Shown: positions 22,758-31,938 of the stretch, piece after piece
Position numbering within the stretch: position 1 is the stretch's first letter
Layout of the letters: each line of letters opens with the position of its first letter
Assembly: GCA_946415475.1 (NCBI GenBank)
Contig: CAMKSQ010000001.1
Span: forward strand, 248,001 to 312,000
DNA from: an uncultured Bacteroidales bacterium
GTDB taxonomy: Bacteria > Bacteroidota > Bacteroidia > Bacteroidales > UBA932
Direction of reading: 5' to 3'
DNA: 64,000 nucleotides
Notes under the pieces: model-generated
Database searches by the model: none
Seen by the model: only the letters and a program-made list of their open reading frames with translations
Told to the model about the DNA's origin: nothing
Position numbers and translations under genes: made by a program

Positions 22758-22834
22758 TGTTATGCTTCTGTTATGCTTCGCAGACGAAAACTTTTTCTAC
22801 CCCCATAAAGGGGGAGCGAAAAAGTTTTGTCTGC
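22758..22834. promoter_or_regulatory. Long hairpin and tandem 11-mers ahead of the transporter gene
   Basis: Arms at 22780-22797 and 22818-22834 pair over 17 bp with one bulged base, and inside them CCCCC (22800-22804) pairs with GGGGG (22810-22814). No T run follows on either strand, so it is not a standard terminator. Next to it TGTTATGCTTC is repeated perfectly in tandem (22758-22768, 22769-22779). The structure fills the whole 104-bp gap between the epimerase and transporter genes. It may act as an RNA processing or stability element that sets transporter level. Confidence 0.6.
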
Positions 22835-22847
22835 TCACCTACAAAGT

Positions 22848-24029
22848 CTATTCAAACAAGGACAGGGCCTGGAGGCACATGCGGGTGTTGTGGTAAGGAC
22901 ATTTCCAGAAGCCCGCCTTGGGCTGGGAGAGATCCAGGGAACCGTCCGGGAGGACAGCCCACCACCATTCGCCGGCGGCGGTGTCCACCAGGTGCTCGCG
23001 AATGTAGGCCCAGCAGGACAGGGCGCGGTCTGCGGCGGCTTTATTGCCATGGTATTTCCATAGCCACAGATTGCCGACCACGGTTTCGGCCTGTACCCAC
23101 CACTGGCGGGAATTGTCATAGCTGCCATCCAGGAGTTGTTCATAGCGCATGGAGCCATCGGCAAAAAGGCCTTTGTTGCCTGCTACACCCATGGCATAGG
23201 CCCAGGGGCGTACGCGTGAGACCAGGTCCAGGTCTTTCGTGGCGAAGGCGCATTCCATGGCCAGCCAGGAGGTTTCGATGTCGTGCCCATAGGACACGCC
23301 GCCGGGCAGCACGGTCCAGTTGCGACGGAAGTACAGCTGCAGGTGGCCTGAAGGAGCCATGACCCGTGTGCCGATAATCTCCAGCAGAGCCGTAATCCGC
23401 TCGCGAAGGCCTTCGTCCGGCCACACCTGGTACAGGTTGGCATAAGCCTCCAGGATGTGGAGGTGCGAGTTCATGGTTTTGTCGGCGTTGATGTCGTGGG
23501 CCGATAAGGACATGTCCTCCAGGGGCGAAAAGTCGCGAGAGAGGGCCTCCAGATAGCCGCCGTGCTCCGCATCGGAAAAGTAGGTTTCTACTACCCGATA
23601 CAGGTTGATGGCCTCTTTAAGGGCGCCATCATCCTTGGTGGCTTTGTACAGCTCCGAAAGGCCGTAGATGGCGAAGCCCTGTGCATACAACTGCTTTTTG
23701 GTATCCAGCCGCTCCCCTTCTGCCGATACGCTCCAGTACACGCCGCCCCACTTGTGGTCGCAGAAGTGCTCCAGGAACCAGTCGCGCGCATGCATGGCGG
23801 CCACCAGGTACTCGGTGTTCCCCAGGGCCCGATAGGCAGCAGAGAAGGACCAGATGAGGCGGGCGTTCAGGATGACGCCCCGCGGAGCGTCGTACTGAAC
23901 GGTTCCGTCGGCGCTGACTTCACCGTAGAATCCCCCACGAGGATCCTTCAGCCGCAACCAGTACGGCAAAATGTTCCCCGTCAGGCACTCCCGGACTTCC
24001 TGTAGGAATATATCAGTTCTATTGTCCAT
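22848..24029 (-). CDS. Cellobiose/mannobiose 2-epimerase (AGE family)
   Basis: 393 residues from the ATG at 24027-24029 (MDNRTDIFLQEVRECL); the longer frame overlaps GH3. The (alpha/alpha)6-barrel family signature is clear: LKDPRGGFYGEV, GVILNARLIWSFSAAY, GGVYWSV, KQLYAQGFAIYGL, KTMNSHLHILEAY (His189, His191), SYGHDIETSWL (His249), QWWVQAE and CPYHNTRM (His380), the last two His being the general acid/base pair in characterised epimerases. It converts the reducing-end mannose of beta-1,4-mannobiose to glucose (or glucose of cellobiose to mannose) in the cytoplasm. No signal peptide. With GH130_1 and a transporter in the same operon, mannobiose epimerisation is the likely role, as established for Bacteroides fragilis. 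Confidence 0.93.
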   Translation of the reverse strand: MDNRTDIFLQEVRECLTGNILPYWLRLKDPRGGFYGEVSADGTVQYDAPRGVILNARLIWSFSAAYRALGNTEYLVAAMHARDWFLEHFCDHKWGGVYWSVSAEGERLDTKKQLYAQGFAIYGLSELYKATKDDGALKEAINLYRVVETYFSDAEHGGYLEALSRDFSPLEDMSLSAHDINADKTMNSHLHILEAYANLYQVWPDEGLRERITALLEIIGTRVMAPSGHLQLYFRRNWTVLPGGVSYGHDIETSWLAMECAFATKDLDLVSRVRPWAYAMGVAGNKGLFADGSMRYEQLLDGSYDNSRQWWVQAETVVGNLWLWKYHGNKAAADRALSCWAYIREHLVDTAAGEWWWAVLPDGSLDLSQPKAGFWKCPYHNTRMCLQALSLFE

Positions 24030-24030
24030 A

Positions 24031-26385
24031 TTAAATATTCGGAGTGTCCCAAACTTTGGTTTCGGTGCAGGTGAGAAGGGCGGAGAGGCCACCGCAGGAG
24101 AGGCGGAATTCGCCTTTCTCCAGGCGCCAGCGGCCGTCGGCACCCACAAAGGCGAGGGCGCTGGCGGGCACTTCAAAGGTCACTGTCTTGGTCTGTCCGG
24201 GCTCCAGGGTAATTTTCTCGAAGCCGCGCAGGCGCTTGACATCCGGGATGAGGGAAGCCACCAGGTCACTGCTGTACAGCAGCACGGCCTCCTTGCCGGC
24301 GCGGGCGCCGGTGTTGGTGACATCGACACTCACACGAAGGACGTCGCCGGCGGCGAATTGAGATACGCTCGCTTCGCTCGGTATGACAGAAGAAGAAGCG
24401 CTCGGTATGACAGAAGAGCCTCCGGAGACTACCAGGTTCTTATACTCGAAGCTGGTATAACTGAGGCCGAAGCCGAAAGGCCACTGCACGTCCATGACGG
24501 CGTCGTAGTTGTAGGAGCCGTCCATGGTCTCGCGGTGCTCGGAGACTTTGTAGTCGTAGGTATGCAGGGCGTTGATGTGCTTGGAATAGGTGAAGGGCAG
24601 CTTACCGGAGAAGTTCTCATCGCCGCTCAGGAGGGCGGCCAGGGCGTCACCACCGAAGTTGGACGGCAGCATCACATCTACCACGGCAGCGGCCAGCGGC
24701 TCAATGTCGCCAATCAGACGCGGACGGCCCTCGTTGAGCACCAGCACCACCGGCTTGCCGGTAGCAGCCATCGCCTTTACCAGGTCTTTCTGGTTGGCCG
24801 ACAGGTTCAAATCGTCCATATTACCAGGCGTCTCGCAATAGGAGTTCTCACCCACGCAGCAGATGATGATATCGGCACTGCGGGCGGCATCCTTGGCCTG
24901 CTGGATATTGATGGCAAAGTCTTTCTGCCAGTTATTGTGGTCGTATACTACGCCCGGCACCCAGGCCACCTTGCCCGGATAGCGGTCGTAGAGGGCCTGG
25001 AAGATGGTTTTGTACTGCGGGACGAAGGCATCGGCATTGCCCTGCCAGGTATAGCTCCAACCACCATTGAGCGCACGCAGGGTGTTGGCGTTGGGGCCGG
25101 TGACCAGGATGCGGGCACCTTCCTTGAGCGGCAGGACGCCGTTGTTCTTCAACAGCACCTCGCTCTCCAGCGCGGCGGCATAGGACTCCTGTGCAAACTT
25201 CTCGGAGCCGAACTCCGGATAAGAATAGTCCCAAACGGGCTTGTCGAACAGGCCCAGGCGCACCTTCAGGCGCAGCACGCGACGCACGGCGTCATCCAGG
25301 CGGGCCTTGGAAATGCTGCCTTCCTTGACGCACTCCACAATGGCCGTCACGCATTCGGGATCGTACGGGTCCATAATCATGTCGATACCGGCGTTGATAC
25401 CCAAGGCCACGGCTTCCTTCTTGTTGGCAGCCACATGGTCACGGACAAAGAGATTGTCGATATCGGCCCAGTCGGTCACGAGCATGCCGTCCCAGCCCAG
25501 CTCTTCCTTCACCCAGCCGCTCAGCAGAATAGCGTTGGCGTGCGTAGGAATGCCGTTGATGGAGGCACTGTTCACCATGGCGGTGAGGGCGCCGGCGCGG
25601 AAGCACTCCAGGAACGGGGCAAAGAACTTCTCACGAAGGTCGTTCTGGGCGATAATGGCCGGCGTACGGTCCTTCCCGCTCACCGGAACGCCATAACCGA
25701 TGAAGTGCTTGAGGGAAACGGCGCAATGTTCCAAGTCGATATGGTTGGGATCCTCGCCCTGAATGGCGATGGTTTCCTCGCGGGCCATTTCCGCCTGCAG
25801 GTACGGATCCTCACCGAAGCTTTCCCACAGACGCGGCCAACGCGGGTCGCGGCCCAGGTCCATGACCGGAGAGAACACCCACGGCACCTGTGCGGCGCGG
25901 GTCTCATAAGCCATGGCGCGGCCCATCATGCGAGCATATTCGCGGTTGAAGGTGGCGCCCAGGTTAATCTCCTGCGGATAGAAAGAACCGTCGGTGAGAT
26001 AAGTGGCACCATGAATCATGTCCAGGCCATAAATACAAGGAATGCCGATCGCCTCCATGCTCTTTTCCTGGATCTGGCGCACCATGGCGGCCGTTTGCTC
26101 GCGGGAATGGGCGGCGTCGTGCATCACGTTGAGGATGGAACCCACCTTGTACTGACCGATAATCTTGTCCAGTTTAGCCGGGTCGATGGCCTCGCGCGTG
26201 CCGTCCTCCAGCACGGAAATGTTCAGCTGAACCAGCTGACCGGCCTTTTCTTCCAGGGTCATGCCCTTCAGGACCTTCTCCACTTTGGCTTCCACCGCCT
26301 TGTCGGAGGGAATGGCCTGAGGCCCCTTCGGTGCACAAGCTACGCCAAGGAGCGTTGCAGATAAAATGAATAAAACTTTTTTCAT
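24031..26385 (-). CDS. GH3 beta-glucosidase (BglX-like) lipoprotein
   Basis: 784 residues. A lipoprotein signal ends LLGVAC (Cys17). The GH3 N-terminal TIM barrel (about 35-385) contains the catalytic nucleophile Asp305 in MLVTDWADI and the substrate-binding LKHFIGYG. The C-terminal sandwich (about 405-625) holds GENSYCETPGN with the probable acid/base Glu518. A fibronectin-III-like domain follows (about 640-784). At the sandwich/FnIII joint, residues 657-677 (VIPSASSSVIPSEASVS) come from the dispersed repeat at 24360-24411 inserted in frame. The enzyme should remove beta-1,4-linked glucose from gluco(manno)oligosaccharides in the periplasm or on the membrane. Its stop lies 1 bp before the epimerase start. 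Confidence 0.93.
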   Translation of the reverse strand: MKKVLFILSATLLGVACAPKGPQAIPSDKAVEAKVEKVLKGMTLEEKAGQLVQLNISVLEDGTREAIDPAKLDKIIGQYKVGSILNVMHDAAHSREQTAAMVRQIQEKSMEAIGIPCIYGLDMIHGATYLTDGSFYPQEINLGATFNREYARMMGRAMAYETRAAQVPWVFSPVMDLGRDPRWPRLWESFGEDPYLQAEMAREETIAIQGEDPNHIDLEHCAVSLKHFIGYGVPVSGKDRTPAIIAQNDLREKFFAPFLECFRAGALTAMVNSASINGIPTHANAILLSGWVKEELGWDGMLVTDWADIDNLFVRDHVAANKKEAVALGINAGIDMIMDPYDPECVTAIVECVKEGSISKARLDDAVRRVLRLKVRLGLFDKPVWDYSYPEFGSEKFAQESYAAALESEVLLKNNGVLPLKEGARILVTGPNANTLRALNGGWSYTWQGNADAFVPQYKTIFQALYDRYPGKVAWVPGVVYDHNNWQKDFAINIQQAKDAARSADIIICCVGENSYCETPGNMDDLNLSANQKDLVKAMAATGKPVVLVLNEGRPRLIGDIEPLAAAVVDVMLPSNFGGDALAALLSGDENFSGKLPFTYSKHINALHTYDYKVSEHRETMDGSYNYDAVMDVQWPFGFGLSYTSFEYKNLVVSGGSSVIPSASSSVIPSEASVSQFAAGDVLRVSVDVTNTGARAGKEAVLLYSSDLVASLIPDVKRLRGFEKITLEPGQTKTVTFEVPASALAFVGADGRWRLEKGEFRLSCGGLSALLTCTETKVWDTPNI
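24360..24411 (-). repeat. GTCAT...GAGCGAAG dispersed repeat inside the GH3 gene
   Basis: A minus-strand copy at 24360-24387 (reading GTCATACCGAGCGAAGCGAG, then CGTATCTC) is followed upstream in the gene by a second, truncated copy at 24395-24411. Together they encode the VIPS-VIPSEAS peptide. Compared with the polA copy the core differs mainly by a short internal duplication there. Confidence 0.75.
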
Positions 26386-26397
26386 ATGGCTCTAGTG

Positions 26398-29145
26398 TTA
26401 TAATTCAATGGTAAGGGATTGTCCGTCGTATTGTACGGCCTTGCCCGGCGCATCCGGATTCCAAGCGAAAGGATGGGTTTCATCGACACAAATCAGCCGG
26501 AACTGCCGATTGGCCAACATGCCCGGATAAGTGCCTTTCCGCTCGCCGATGGTGAGCGTACGGGTGGTATCGTCCCAATCCAGGTCGATGGTGCTGTACT
26601 CCCCTCTCTCGTAGTTGTAGGTGAGACCGTCGTCCTCGTACAGCGTAAAGTGGGCGTTGGCGCCGGCGTAGACCAGCAGCAGGAGGTCGGCGGCGGGTTT
26701 TTCGTCGCTCCATTCCATGGCCGGTCCAACAGGGACGATGCTGCCCGCCCGCACGTAGAGCGGCATGCGCTCGTAGGGCGCCTCCACCGTCCGCTGCTGA
26801 CTACCAGCAATATAGATGCCCGTATAGAAATCATACCAGCCACCGGCGGGGAAATACACCTCGCGGCTGCGGGCCTTGTACTCGTACACCGGGCAAGGCA
26901 TCAGGGCCGGGCCCAGGAGCCACTGGTCGGAGAGGTCTCTCACCTGCGGGTCCTCCGGGAAGTCCATGGGAAGACCCCGCATGAGGGTGTAATCGGCAAA
27001 ATTCACTGCTTCCGTGAGGGAATACAGGTACGGCATCAGGCGGTAGCGCAGCTGCATGTACCAGAGGATGCTCTCGTAGGCTTTGGAGCCTTCCGGAGCG
27101 ATGTTCCAGAGCTCGCGGCGGGGCCACTGGCCATGTGCACGGAACAGCGGCACAAAGGTGCCGAACTGGTGCCAGCGAGTCTGCAGCTCCTGCCACTCGT
27201 CCTGGTTAGCGGCATCGTAGAACTTGCTCATCACGGAGAAGCCGCCAATGTCCATGCCCCAGAACGGCACGCCGCTCATGGAGTAGTTCAGGCCGGCGGC
27301 CATCTGCATGCGCATATCGGTCCAAGAGGTGCCGATATCTCCGCTCCACGTGGCAGTGCTATAGCGCTGCAGGCCCGCAAAGCCGTTGCGGGTCAGGAGG
27401 AAGACACGCTTGTCCGGATCCACGCCGCGCTGGCCTTCGTAAATGGCCTGGGCGTTCACCAGGGCATAGGCGTTCAGGTATTCGGAGCTGGAACCCAGGC
27501 CGTTAGGGTTCATGAGCCATTTCATGTAATCCAGCGGCAGACAGTCGCGGAGGTTGGGTTCGCTGGCGTCCATCCACCAGGCGTCGATCTTGCGTCCGTA
27601 CTTGCTGTACAGGCTCTCGTCCATCTGGTGCCAGAAGAGTTTCCGGCCCCCGGCGGCGTAGGCGTCATAGAAAGACTGCTTGTAACCCAGCCAGTCCTTC
27701 AGGCTGTCCTGCTCAGGGTTGAGGTACATGTAACCGGCATCTTTCAGTTCCTTGTAGTGCTCCGTATTGGTGTAGAACTTGGGCCATACGGAAATCATGA
27801 AGCGGCCGTGCATGGCGTGCACGTCGTCCAGCATTTGTTCCGGAGCCGGGTAACGGGTGGCATCAAAGGCATGACTCCCCCACTGGTCATCTTCCCAGTA
27901 CTGCCAGTCCTGGACGATATTATCGACCGGAATATGCTTTGCCCGCATTTCCCGAAGCGTTTCCACCAGGTCTTCCTGGGTGGCATACCGCTCGCGGCTC
28001 TGCCAGAAGCCCAGCACCCACTTGGGCATGACGGGCGCCTTGCCGGTGAGCTGGCGATAGTCTTTGATGACGGCGTCGTAGCTGTCTCCGCCCATGAAAT
28101 AGTAATCCAGCTGGGGTTCACACTCGCTCCAGAAGGTGAGTTTGTCCTCCTGCACGGCGCCGAAAGGCTGGACGCGAAGGCCGATATAAGACACGTCACC
28201 GTCCGGTTCCCAGTCGATTTTGATGGGGGTGGGTACACCGGCTTCCAGGTGAACGGTGTATTTGTAGCTGTTGGGATTCCAGGCCGGACGCCAACGGCGG
28301 CTCATCACTTCCTGTCCGCCAATGGCAGTGCTTTGGAAACCGGCATAATACTGGATAAAGTGGTAATCGCCCGTTTCTTTGGCAGTCAGTGTGCCTTCGT
28401 AAGTAACAGATGCGCCCTGGAGCGGCACCTGGGGCAGATTTTTGATGGCGAATTCGTTCTCATAGAAGAGGCTGTCTTCCTGCTGCACCAGTACGCCTGC
28501 CTTGGTGGTGTAGGTGCCTTTCAGTTGCAGGTCGAAGACCTCGCCCAGCTGCTTGTAGGACTGGTCCGTGCCCCATCGACTCAAAGAATAAGCGTCGAAA
28601 AGGAGGCCGTAGCCCTTGCTGGAAACCACTACGGGTACGCTCACTTTGGTGTTGTACTGGAACAGTTCCTCCTGGCGGCCTTTGTGATCAAACTCCCCGG
28701 CCTGATGCTGGCCCAGGCCGTAGAAGGCTTCGTCCGCGGGGCTGTCAAAGGTGAGTGTGGTGCTCCAGCGGTCTCCGTAAGGGACCAGGGTGGCATGGCC
28801 GCCCAGGGCGAGCGGGGTGCCATCGGCCTTGTAGAAGTTGATTTCACCATTGGCTTTGTAGATATCTACGGAGAGCTTTTCGGTGGTCAGATGCACCTTG
28901 CCCATGGCGTCAGAGACTTCGAAGTCCGTCTGGGCGGCCTGCGGCAGCACTACCAGGCTCTGGCGGTCTTGGAACTTGCCGTCCGGGCTGGCGCTCACGC
29001 GGATGATTTCCGGGGACACCACCTGCAGGCGGAGGGTGTAATCGGCACATTTTACCTTTACCTCGTTCTTCTGGCAGGCGGTAAGGGCCAGTGTAAAGAG
29101 GGCGGCGGTTAAGATGCCACGGATAGCCTGGTATGTAACTTTCAT
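26398..29145 (-). CDS. GH31 enzyme with PA14-like insert, probable alpha-xylosidase
   Basis: 915 residues from Met at 29145 (MKVTYQAIRG); four upstream residues are possible. Lipobox LTAC precedes a GH31 N-terminal sandwich. A PA14-like domain is inserted at about residues 206-326 (VTYEGTLTAKETGDYHFIQY, then YTVHLEAGVPTPIKIDWEPDG). The (beta/alpha)8 barrel has the nucleophile Asp526 in AWWMDASEPNL and acid/base Asp603 in TATWSGDIGTSW. This domain order is that of the Cellvibrio and Bacteroides alpha-xylosidases that cut xylose from xyloglucan oligosaccharides, so alpha-xylosidase is favoured over alpha-glucosidase; I cannot test activity from sequence. It sits in a predominantly mannan-type operon, between the esterase and GH3 genes. 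Confidence 0.85.
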   Translation of the reverse strand: MKVTYQAIRGILTAALFTLALTACQKNEVKVKCADYTLRLQVVSPEIIRVSASPDGKFQDRQSLVVLPQAAQTDFEVSDAMGKVHLTTEKLSVDIYKANGEINFYKADGTPLALGGHATLVPYGDRWSTTLTFDSPADEAFYGLGQHQAGEFDHKGRQEELFQYNTKVSVPVVVSSKGYGLLFDAYSLSRWGTDQSYKQLGEVFDLQLKGTYTTKAGVLVQQEDSLFYENEFAIKNLPQVPLQGASVTYEGTLTAKETGDYHFIQYYAGFQSTAIGGQEVMSRRWRPAWNPNSYKYTVHLEAGVPTPIKIDWEPDGDVSYIGLRVQPFGAVQEDKLTFWSECEPQLDYYFMGGDSYDAVIKDYRQLTGKAPVMPKWVLGFWQSRERYATQEDLVETLREMRAKHIPVDNIVQDWQYWEDDQWGSHAFDATRYPAPEQMLDDVHAMHGRFMISVWPKFYTNTEHYKELKDAGYMYLNPEQDSLKDWLGYKQSFYDAYAAGGRKLFWHQMDESLYSKYGRKIDAWWMDASEPNLRDCLPLDYMKWLMNPNGLGSSSEYLNAYALVNAQAIYEGQRGVDPDKRVFLLTRNGFAGLQRYSTATWSGDIGTSWTDMRMQMAAGLNYSMSGVPFWGMDIGGFSVMSKFYDAANQDEWQELQTRWHQFGTFVPLFRAHGQWPRRELWNIAPEGSKAYESILWYMQLRYRLMPYLYSLTEAVNFADYTLMRGLPMDFPEDPQVRDLSDQWLLGPALMPCPVYEYKARSREVYFPAGGWYDFYTGIYIAGSQQRTVEAPYERMPLYVRAGSIVPVGPAMEWSDEKPAADLLLLVYAGANAHFTLYEDDGLTYNYERGEYSTIDLDWDDTTRTLTIGERKGTYPGMLANRQFRLICVDETHPFAWNPDAPGKAVQYDGQSLTIEL

Positions 29146-29238
29146 AATGTCAACCACTTATTTTAAAGTACCCTGTTTAATTCCCGAGGGCCCTTTACCG
29201 TAATAATCTTACTATCAATTACTTCCGCACCAGGCGGT

Positions 29239-30684
29239 TTAGTACTCCCAGTCGTCCGTGCGGAAGGGAGGCACGGGGATGCCGTTGCTCTTGGCCAGGT
29301 TGGCGCCCATCCAGTTGCGGAAGGAGTAGCGGACGGCTACGGGTTTAGGCACATCGGCACATTTGACTATAATAGTCTGGCCATCCCAGTCGACCTGGGC
29401 CTCGGCTAGGTGGAACTGACGGTCTTCGCCGGCCAGCTCAAAGCCCACGATGTCACGGGCGCTGATGCTCATGAGGTTGCTCCACACGTCCGTGAGGGTT
29501 ACTTTTACGGTACCATCGGCCTCATAATTCACCGTTTTCAGTCTGGGCAGTTCCAGGGAGATGCCCGGATTCACGCCATACACGTTCTGGAGGGCGCGCT
29601 GCACCATCATGTCCGACACTTCTTTCTTCTGGGAAGGATGTACGGTGGTTTTGTTGCCCAGGGTTTCGGTGCAGATGGCCCAGGAGTTCGACAGGATTTT
29701 CTCCGTATGCAGCTGGTTCTCTACGAAGTGCGGACGCCAACGGCCGTCGGCATCACTGTGGTCGTGCGGGGCCAGGAGGGTAAAGATGAAAGGAAGGTCT
29801 CTCCCCCATTCCTTGCGCCACATTTCCACCATCGCCTTCTGCAGTTTATCGTAGCAGTGCGGCTGGCCCATATTGGAGCAGCCCTGGTACCAGATAATAC
29901 CCTTGGCAGCATAGCCCACGATGGGTTTCACGCGGCCGTTCCAGATCAGTTCCGGGGTCTCCGGCCAGCGGTCCGGCTGCTCTTCGACGGCATAGATATC
30001 CTTCAGTTCCTGCTCAGTAAGTCCGGCATGGTCGATGGTCTCTTTAGTCATCCAGGGTTCGATGCGGCTGCCGCCCCAGGCATTAACGATAATGCCTACA
30101 GGCACACCCAGAGCCACCGTAAGACGCTTGGCAAAGAAATAAGCCACGGCCGATGTCTCGGCAGCCACATCGGAAGAGCTGTACTTCCAGCTGGCCTCCA
30201 CATCTTTAATAGGCTCTGTGCACTTGGGTGTCTTGATGTCGAAAACACGGACGCTGCTGGCGGTGGCAGGAGCCGCCATAATGGCCTCCGTAGCCCCTTC
30301 CACCTCCTGGAAACCAAAGCCTCTCAGCGGCATTTCCATATTGGACTGGCCGCTGCAGAGCCACACTTCACCAAGGGCGATATCGTTCACGGTCAGGCTT
30401 TCCTTGCCGCTTTTCACGCTGAGGGTGTACGGGCCGCCGGCCTGGGCAGTTTGCAGGATGACGCTCCAGGAGCCGTCATCGGCCACCTGGGCCACCGCCT
30501 TGGCGCCGTTCCAGGAGCCGGTGACCTCCACCTTGGCACCGGGCTGGCCCCAGCCCCACACGGGGACGGTGGTTTCCCGCTGCAGCACAGCGTGGTCAGT
30601 AAACAGGTGGGACAGTTGCAGCGGCTGCGCCTGGAGGCTCAAGCTCATGGCCAGCGCACAAATAAGGGCGGAGATTCGTGACAT
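29239..30684 (-). CDS. SGNH-type carbohydrate acetylesterase (sialate O-acetylesterase-like)
   Basis: 481 residues with a signal peptide (ends LSLQAQ). A beta-sandwich (about 22-100) precedes the SGNH domain, with the nucleophile Ser114 in CSGQSNMEMP, the Gly/Asn oxyanion stretch NAWGGSRIEPW, the family hallmark GIIWYQGCSNM, and VHPSQKKEVSDMM supplying the His. Family members named sialate O-acetylesterase in databases include plant-polysaccharide deacetylases. In this operon removal of O-acetyl groups from mannan, glucomannan or xyloglucan is more likely than sialic acid work. The start codon (30682-30684) falls inside the left end of the 107-bp repeat copy D, and the next gene upstream ends in its right end. 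Confidence 0.85.
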   Translation of the reverse strand: MSRISALICALAMSLSLQAQPLQLSHLFTDHAVLQRETTVPVWGWGQPGAKVEVTGSWNGAKAVAQVADDGSWSVILQTAQAGGPYTLSVKSGKESLTVNDIALGEVWLCSGQSNMEMPLRGFGFQEVEGATEAIMAAPATASSVRVFDIKTPKCTEPIKDVEASWKYSSSDVAAETSAVAYFFAKRLTVALGVPVGIIVNAWGGSRIEPWMTKETIDHAGLTEQELKDIYAVEEQPDRWPETPELIWNGRVKPIVGYAAKGIIWYQGCSNMGQPHCYDKLQKAMVEMWRKEWGRDLPFIFTLLAPHDHSDADGRWRPHFVENQLHTEKILSNSWAICTETLGNKTTVHPSQKKEVSDMMVQRALQNVYGVNPGISLELPRLKTVNYEADGTVKVTLTDVWSNLMSISARDIVGFELAGEDRQFHLAEAQVDWDGQTIIVKCADVPKPVAVRYSFRNWMGANLAKSNGIPVPPFRTDDWEY

Positions 30685-30784
30685 CTAAGTAATTGGTTAT
30701 CAATCTTTTTCTGTATAATCCTCGTTCAAAATCCGAACGAGGATTATATTATAACTTACAGTAAATCAGAAAGTTAGCAATCAC
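30678..30784. repeat. 107-bp dyad-symmetric repeat, copy D, inside the PUL operon
   Basis: Ends GTGACATCTAA and (from the right) GTGATTGCTAA; central palindrome 30715-30747; same 37 + 33 + 37 plan as copies A-C near the transposase about 10 kb away. It occupies exactly the gap between the GH130 and esterase genes: the GH130 TGA and the esterase ATG both lie within its outermost bases. Confidence 0.85.
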
Positions 30785-31938
30785 TTCTGATTAGCATCGA
30801 TGAGGCGATTCAGGGTTTCTACGGAGAGGCCGGTGCGGAGGCCGTCCTCCGGGGTGTGCAGGCAGTAGTCTACCAGACGCTCCACAGTGGAAGTGGCCAC
30901 GTGCATGCGGGTATCGGACGAGGCATAGTAGATGAACACCTTGCCGTCCGGATCGCAAATCCAGCCGTTGGCAAAGACCACGTTCATCACATCGCCAATG
31001 TACTCCTCCCCTTCCGGGACCATGAAAAAGCCGCCGGGCTGGGCAATGACACGGGACGGATCGTCCAAAGCCGTCATGTACATATACAATACATAGCGGA
31101 GACCGCTGGCGCAACCGCGTACGCCGTGGGCCAGGTGCAGCCAACCCTGCGGGGTTTTGATAGGGTGCGGGCCCTCGCCGTTCTTCACTTCCTTGATGGT
31201 GTGATAGAAGCGCCGATTGATAATTTTTTCTTCCTTGACGACGGCATGCTCCATGCTGTCCACCAGGGCCCAGCCGATGCCACCGCCGCTACCGGTGTCG
31301 ATGAAACCGTCCTGCGGACGCGTGTACAGGGCATATTTCCCGTTCACGAACTCCGGATGCAACACCACGTTGCGCTGCTGTGAGCGACTCTCGATGTCCG
31401 GCAGGCGCTCCCAGTTCACCAGATCCTTGGTGCGGGCCACGCCGGCGGCAGCTGTAGCGGCCGACAAATCACCCTCCATCGAATGGTCCTTGCGCTCCAC
31501 GCAGAAAATGCCGTAAATCCAGCCGTCCTCGTGCCGGGTGAGGCGCATGTCGTAAATGTTGGTAGCGGGTTCACCCCATTCGGGCATGGTGATGGGACGC
31601 GGCCAGAAGGTGAAGTGGTCCACGCCGTTGGGGCTCTCGGCCACGGCGAAGAAGGACTTGCGGTCGGCCCCTTCCACACGCACTACCAGGACGTATTTGT
31701 CGCCCCACTTGATGGCGCCGGAATTCAGCGCGGCGTGAATGCCGATCCGCTCCATCAGGAAAGGATTGCGTTCCTTGTTCAGGTCGTAGCGCCACTCCAG
31801 CGGGGCGTGTTCCCCGGTGAGGATGGGATACTCGTAGCGTTCATAAACACCGTTCCCCTCGATGGGAACGTTCGGGCGTTCAATCAGTCGCTTGTGGCAC
31901 TCCTTGAGCCAGGCAAGCCGTTCCTCGAAAGTTTTCAT
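30781..31938 (-). CDS. 4-O-beta-D-mannosyl-D-glucose phosphorylase (GH130_1)
   Basis: 385 residues, no signal peptide, so cytoplasmic. Five-bladed propeller GH130 signatures are clear: YPILTGEHAPLEWRYDLN, MERIGIHAALNSGAIKWGDKYVLVVRVEG, the catalytic Asp130 in TNIYDMRLTRHEDGWIYGIFC, GWLHLAHGVRG, and RNPFL. The near-identity of these blocks to the Bacteroides fragilis enzyme supports subfamily 1, which phosphorolyses mannosyl-glucose to alpha-mannose-1-phosphate and glucose. It works after the 2-epimerase encoded in the same operon. Its start codon overlaps the GH26 stop by one base. Its stop codon is contributed by repeat copy D. Confidence 0.95.
   Translation of the reverse strand: MKTFEERLAWLKECHKRLIERPNVPIEGNGVYERYEYPILTGEHAPLEWRYDLNKERNPFLMERIGIHAALNSGAIKWGDKYVLVVRVEGADRKSFFAVAESPNGVDHFTFWPRPITMPEWGEPATNIYDMRLTRHEDGWIYGIFCVERKDHSMEGDLSAATAAAGVARTKDLVNWERLPDIESRSQQRNVVLHPEFVNGKYALYTRPQDGFIDTGSGGGIGWALVDSMEHAVVKEEKIINRRFYHTIKEVKNGEGPHPIKTPQGWLHLAHGVRGCASGLRYVLYMYMTALDDPSRVIAQPGGFFMVPEGEEYIGDVMNVVFANGWICDPDGKVFIYYASSDTRMHVATSTVERLVDYCLHTPEDGLRTGLSVETLNRLIDANQK

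Noticed and set aside
29158..29238. Extra promoter or terminator between the esterase and GH31 genes
   Set aside because: The 81-bp gap has a short GGGCCC palindrome but no T run and no TAnnTTTG box at useful spacing, so nothing is annotated.
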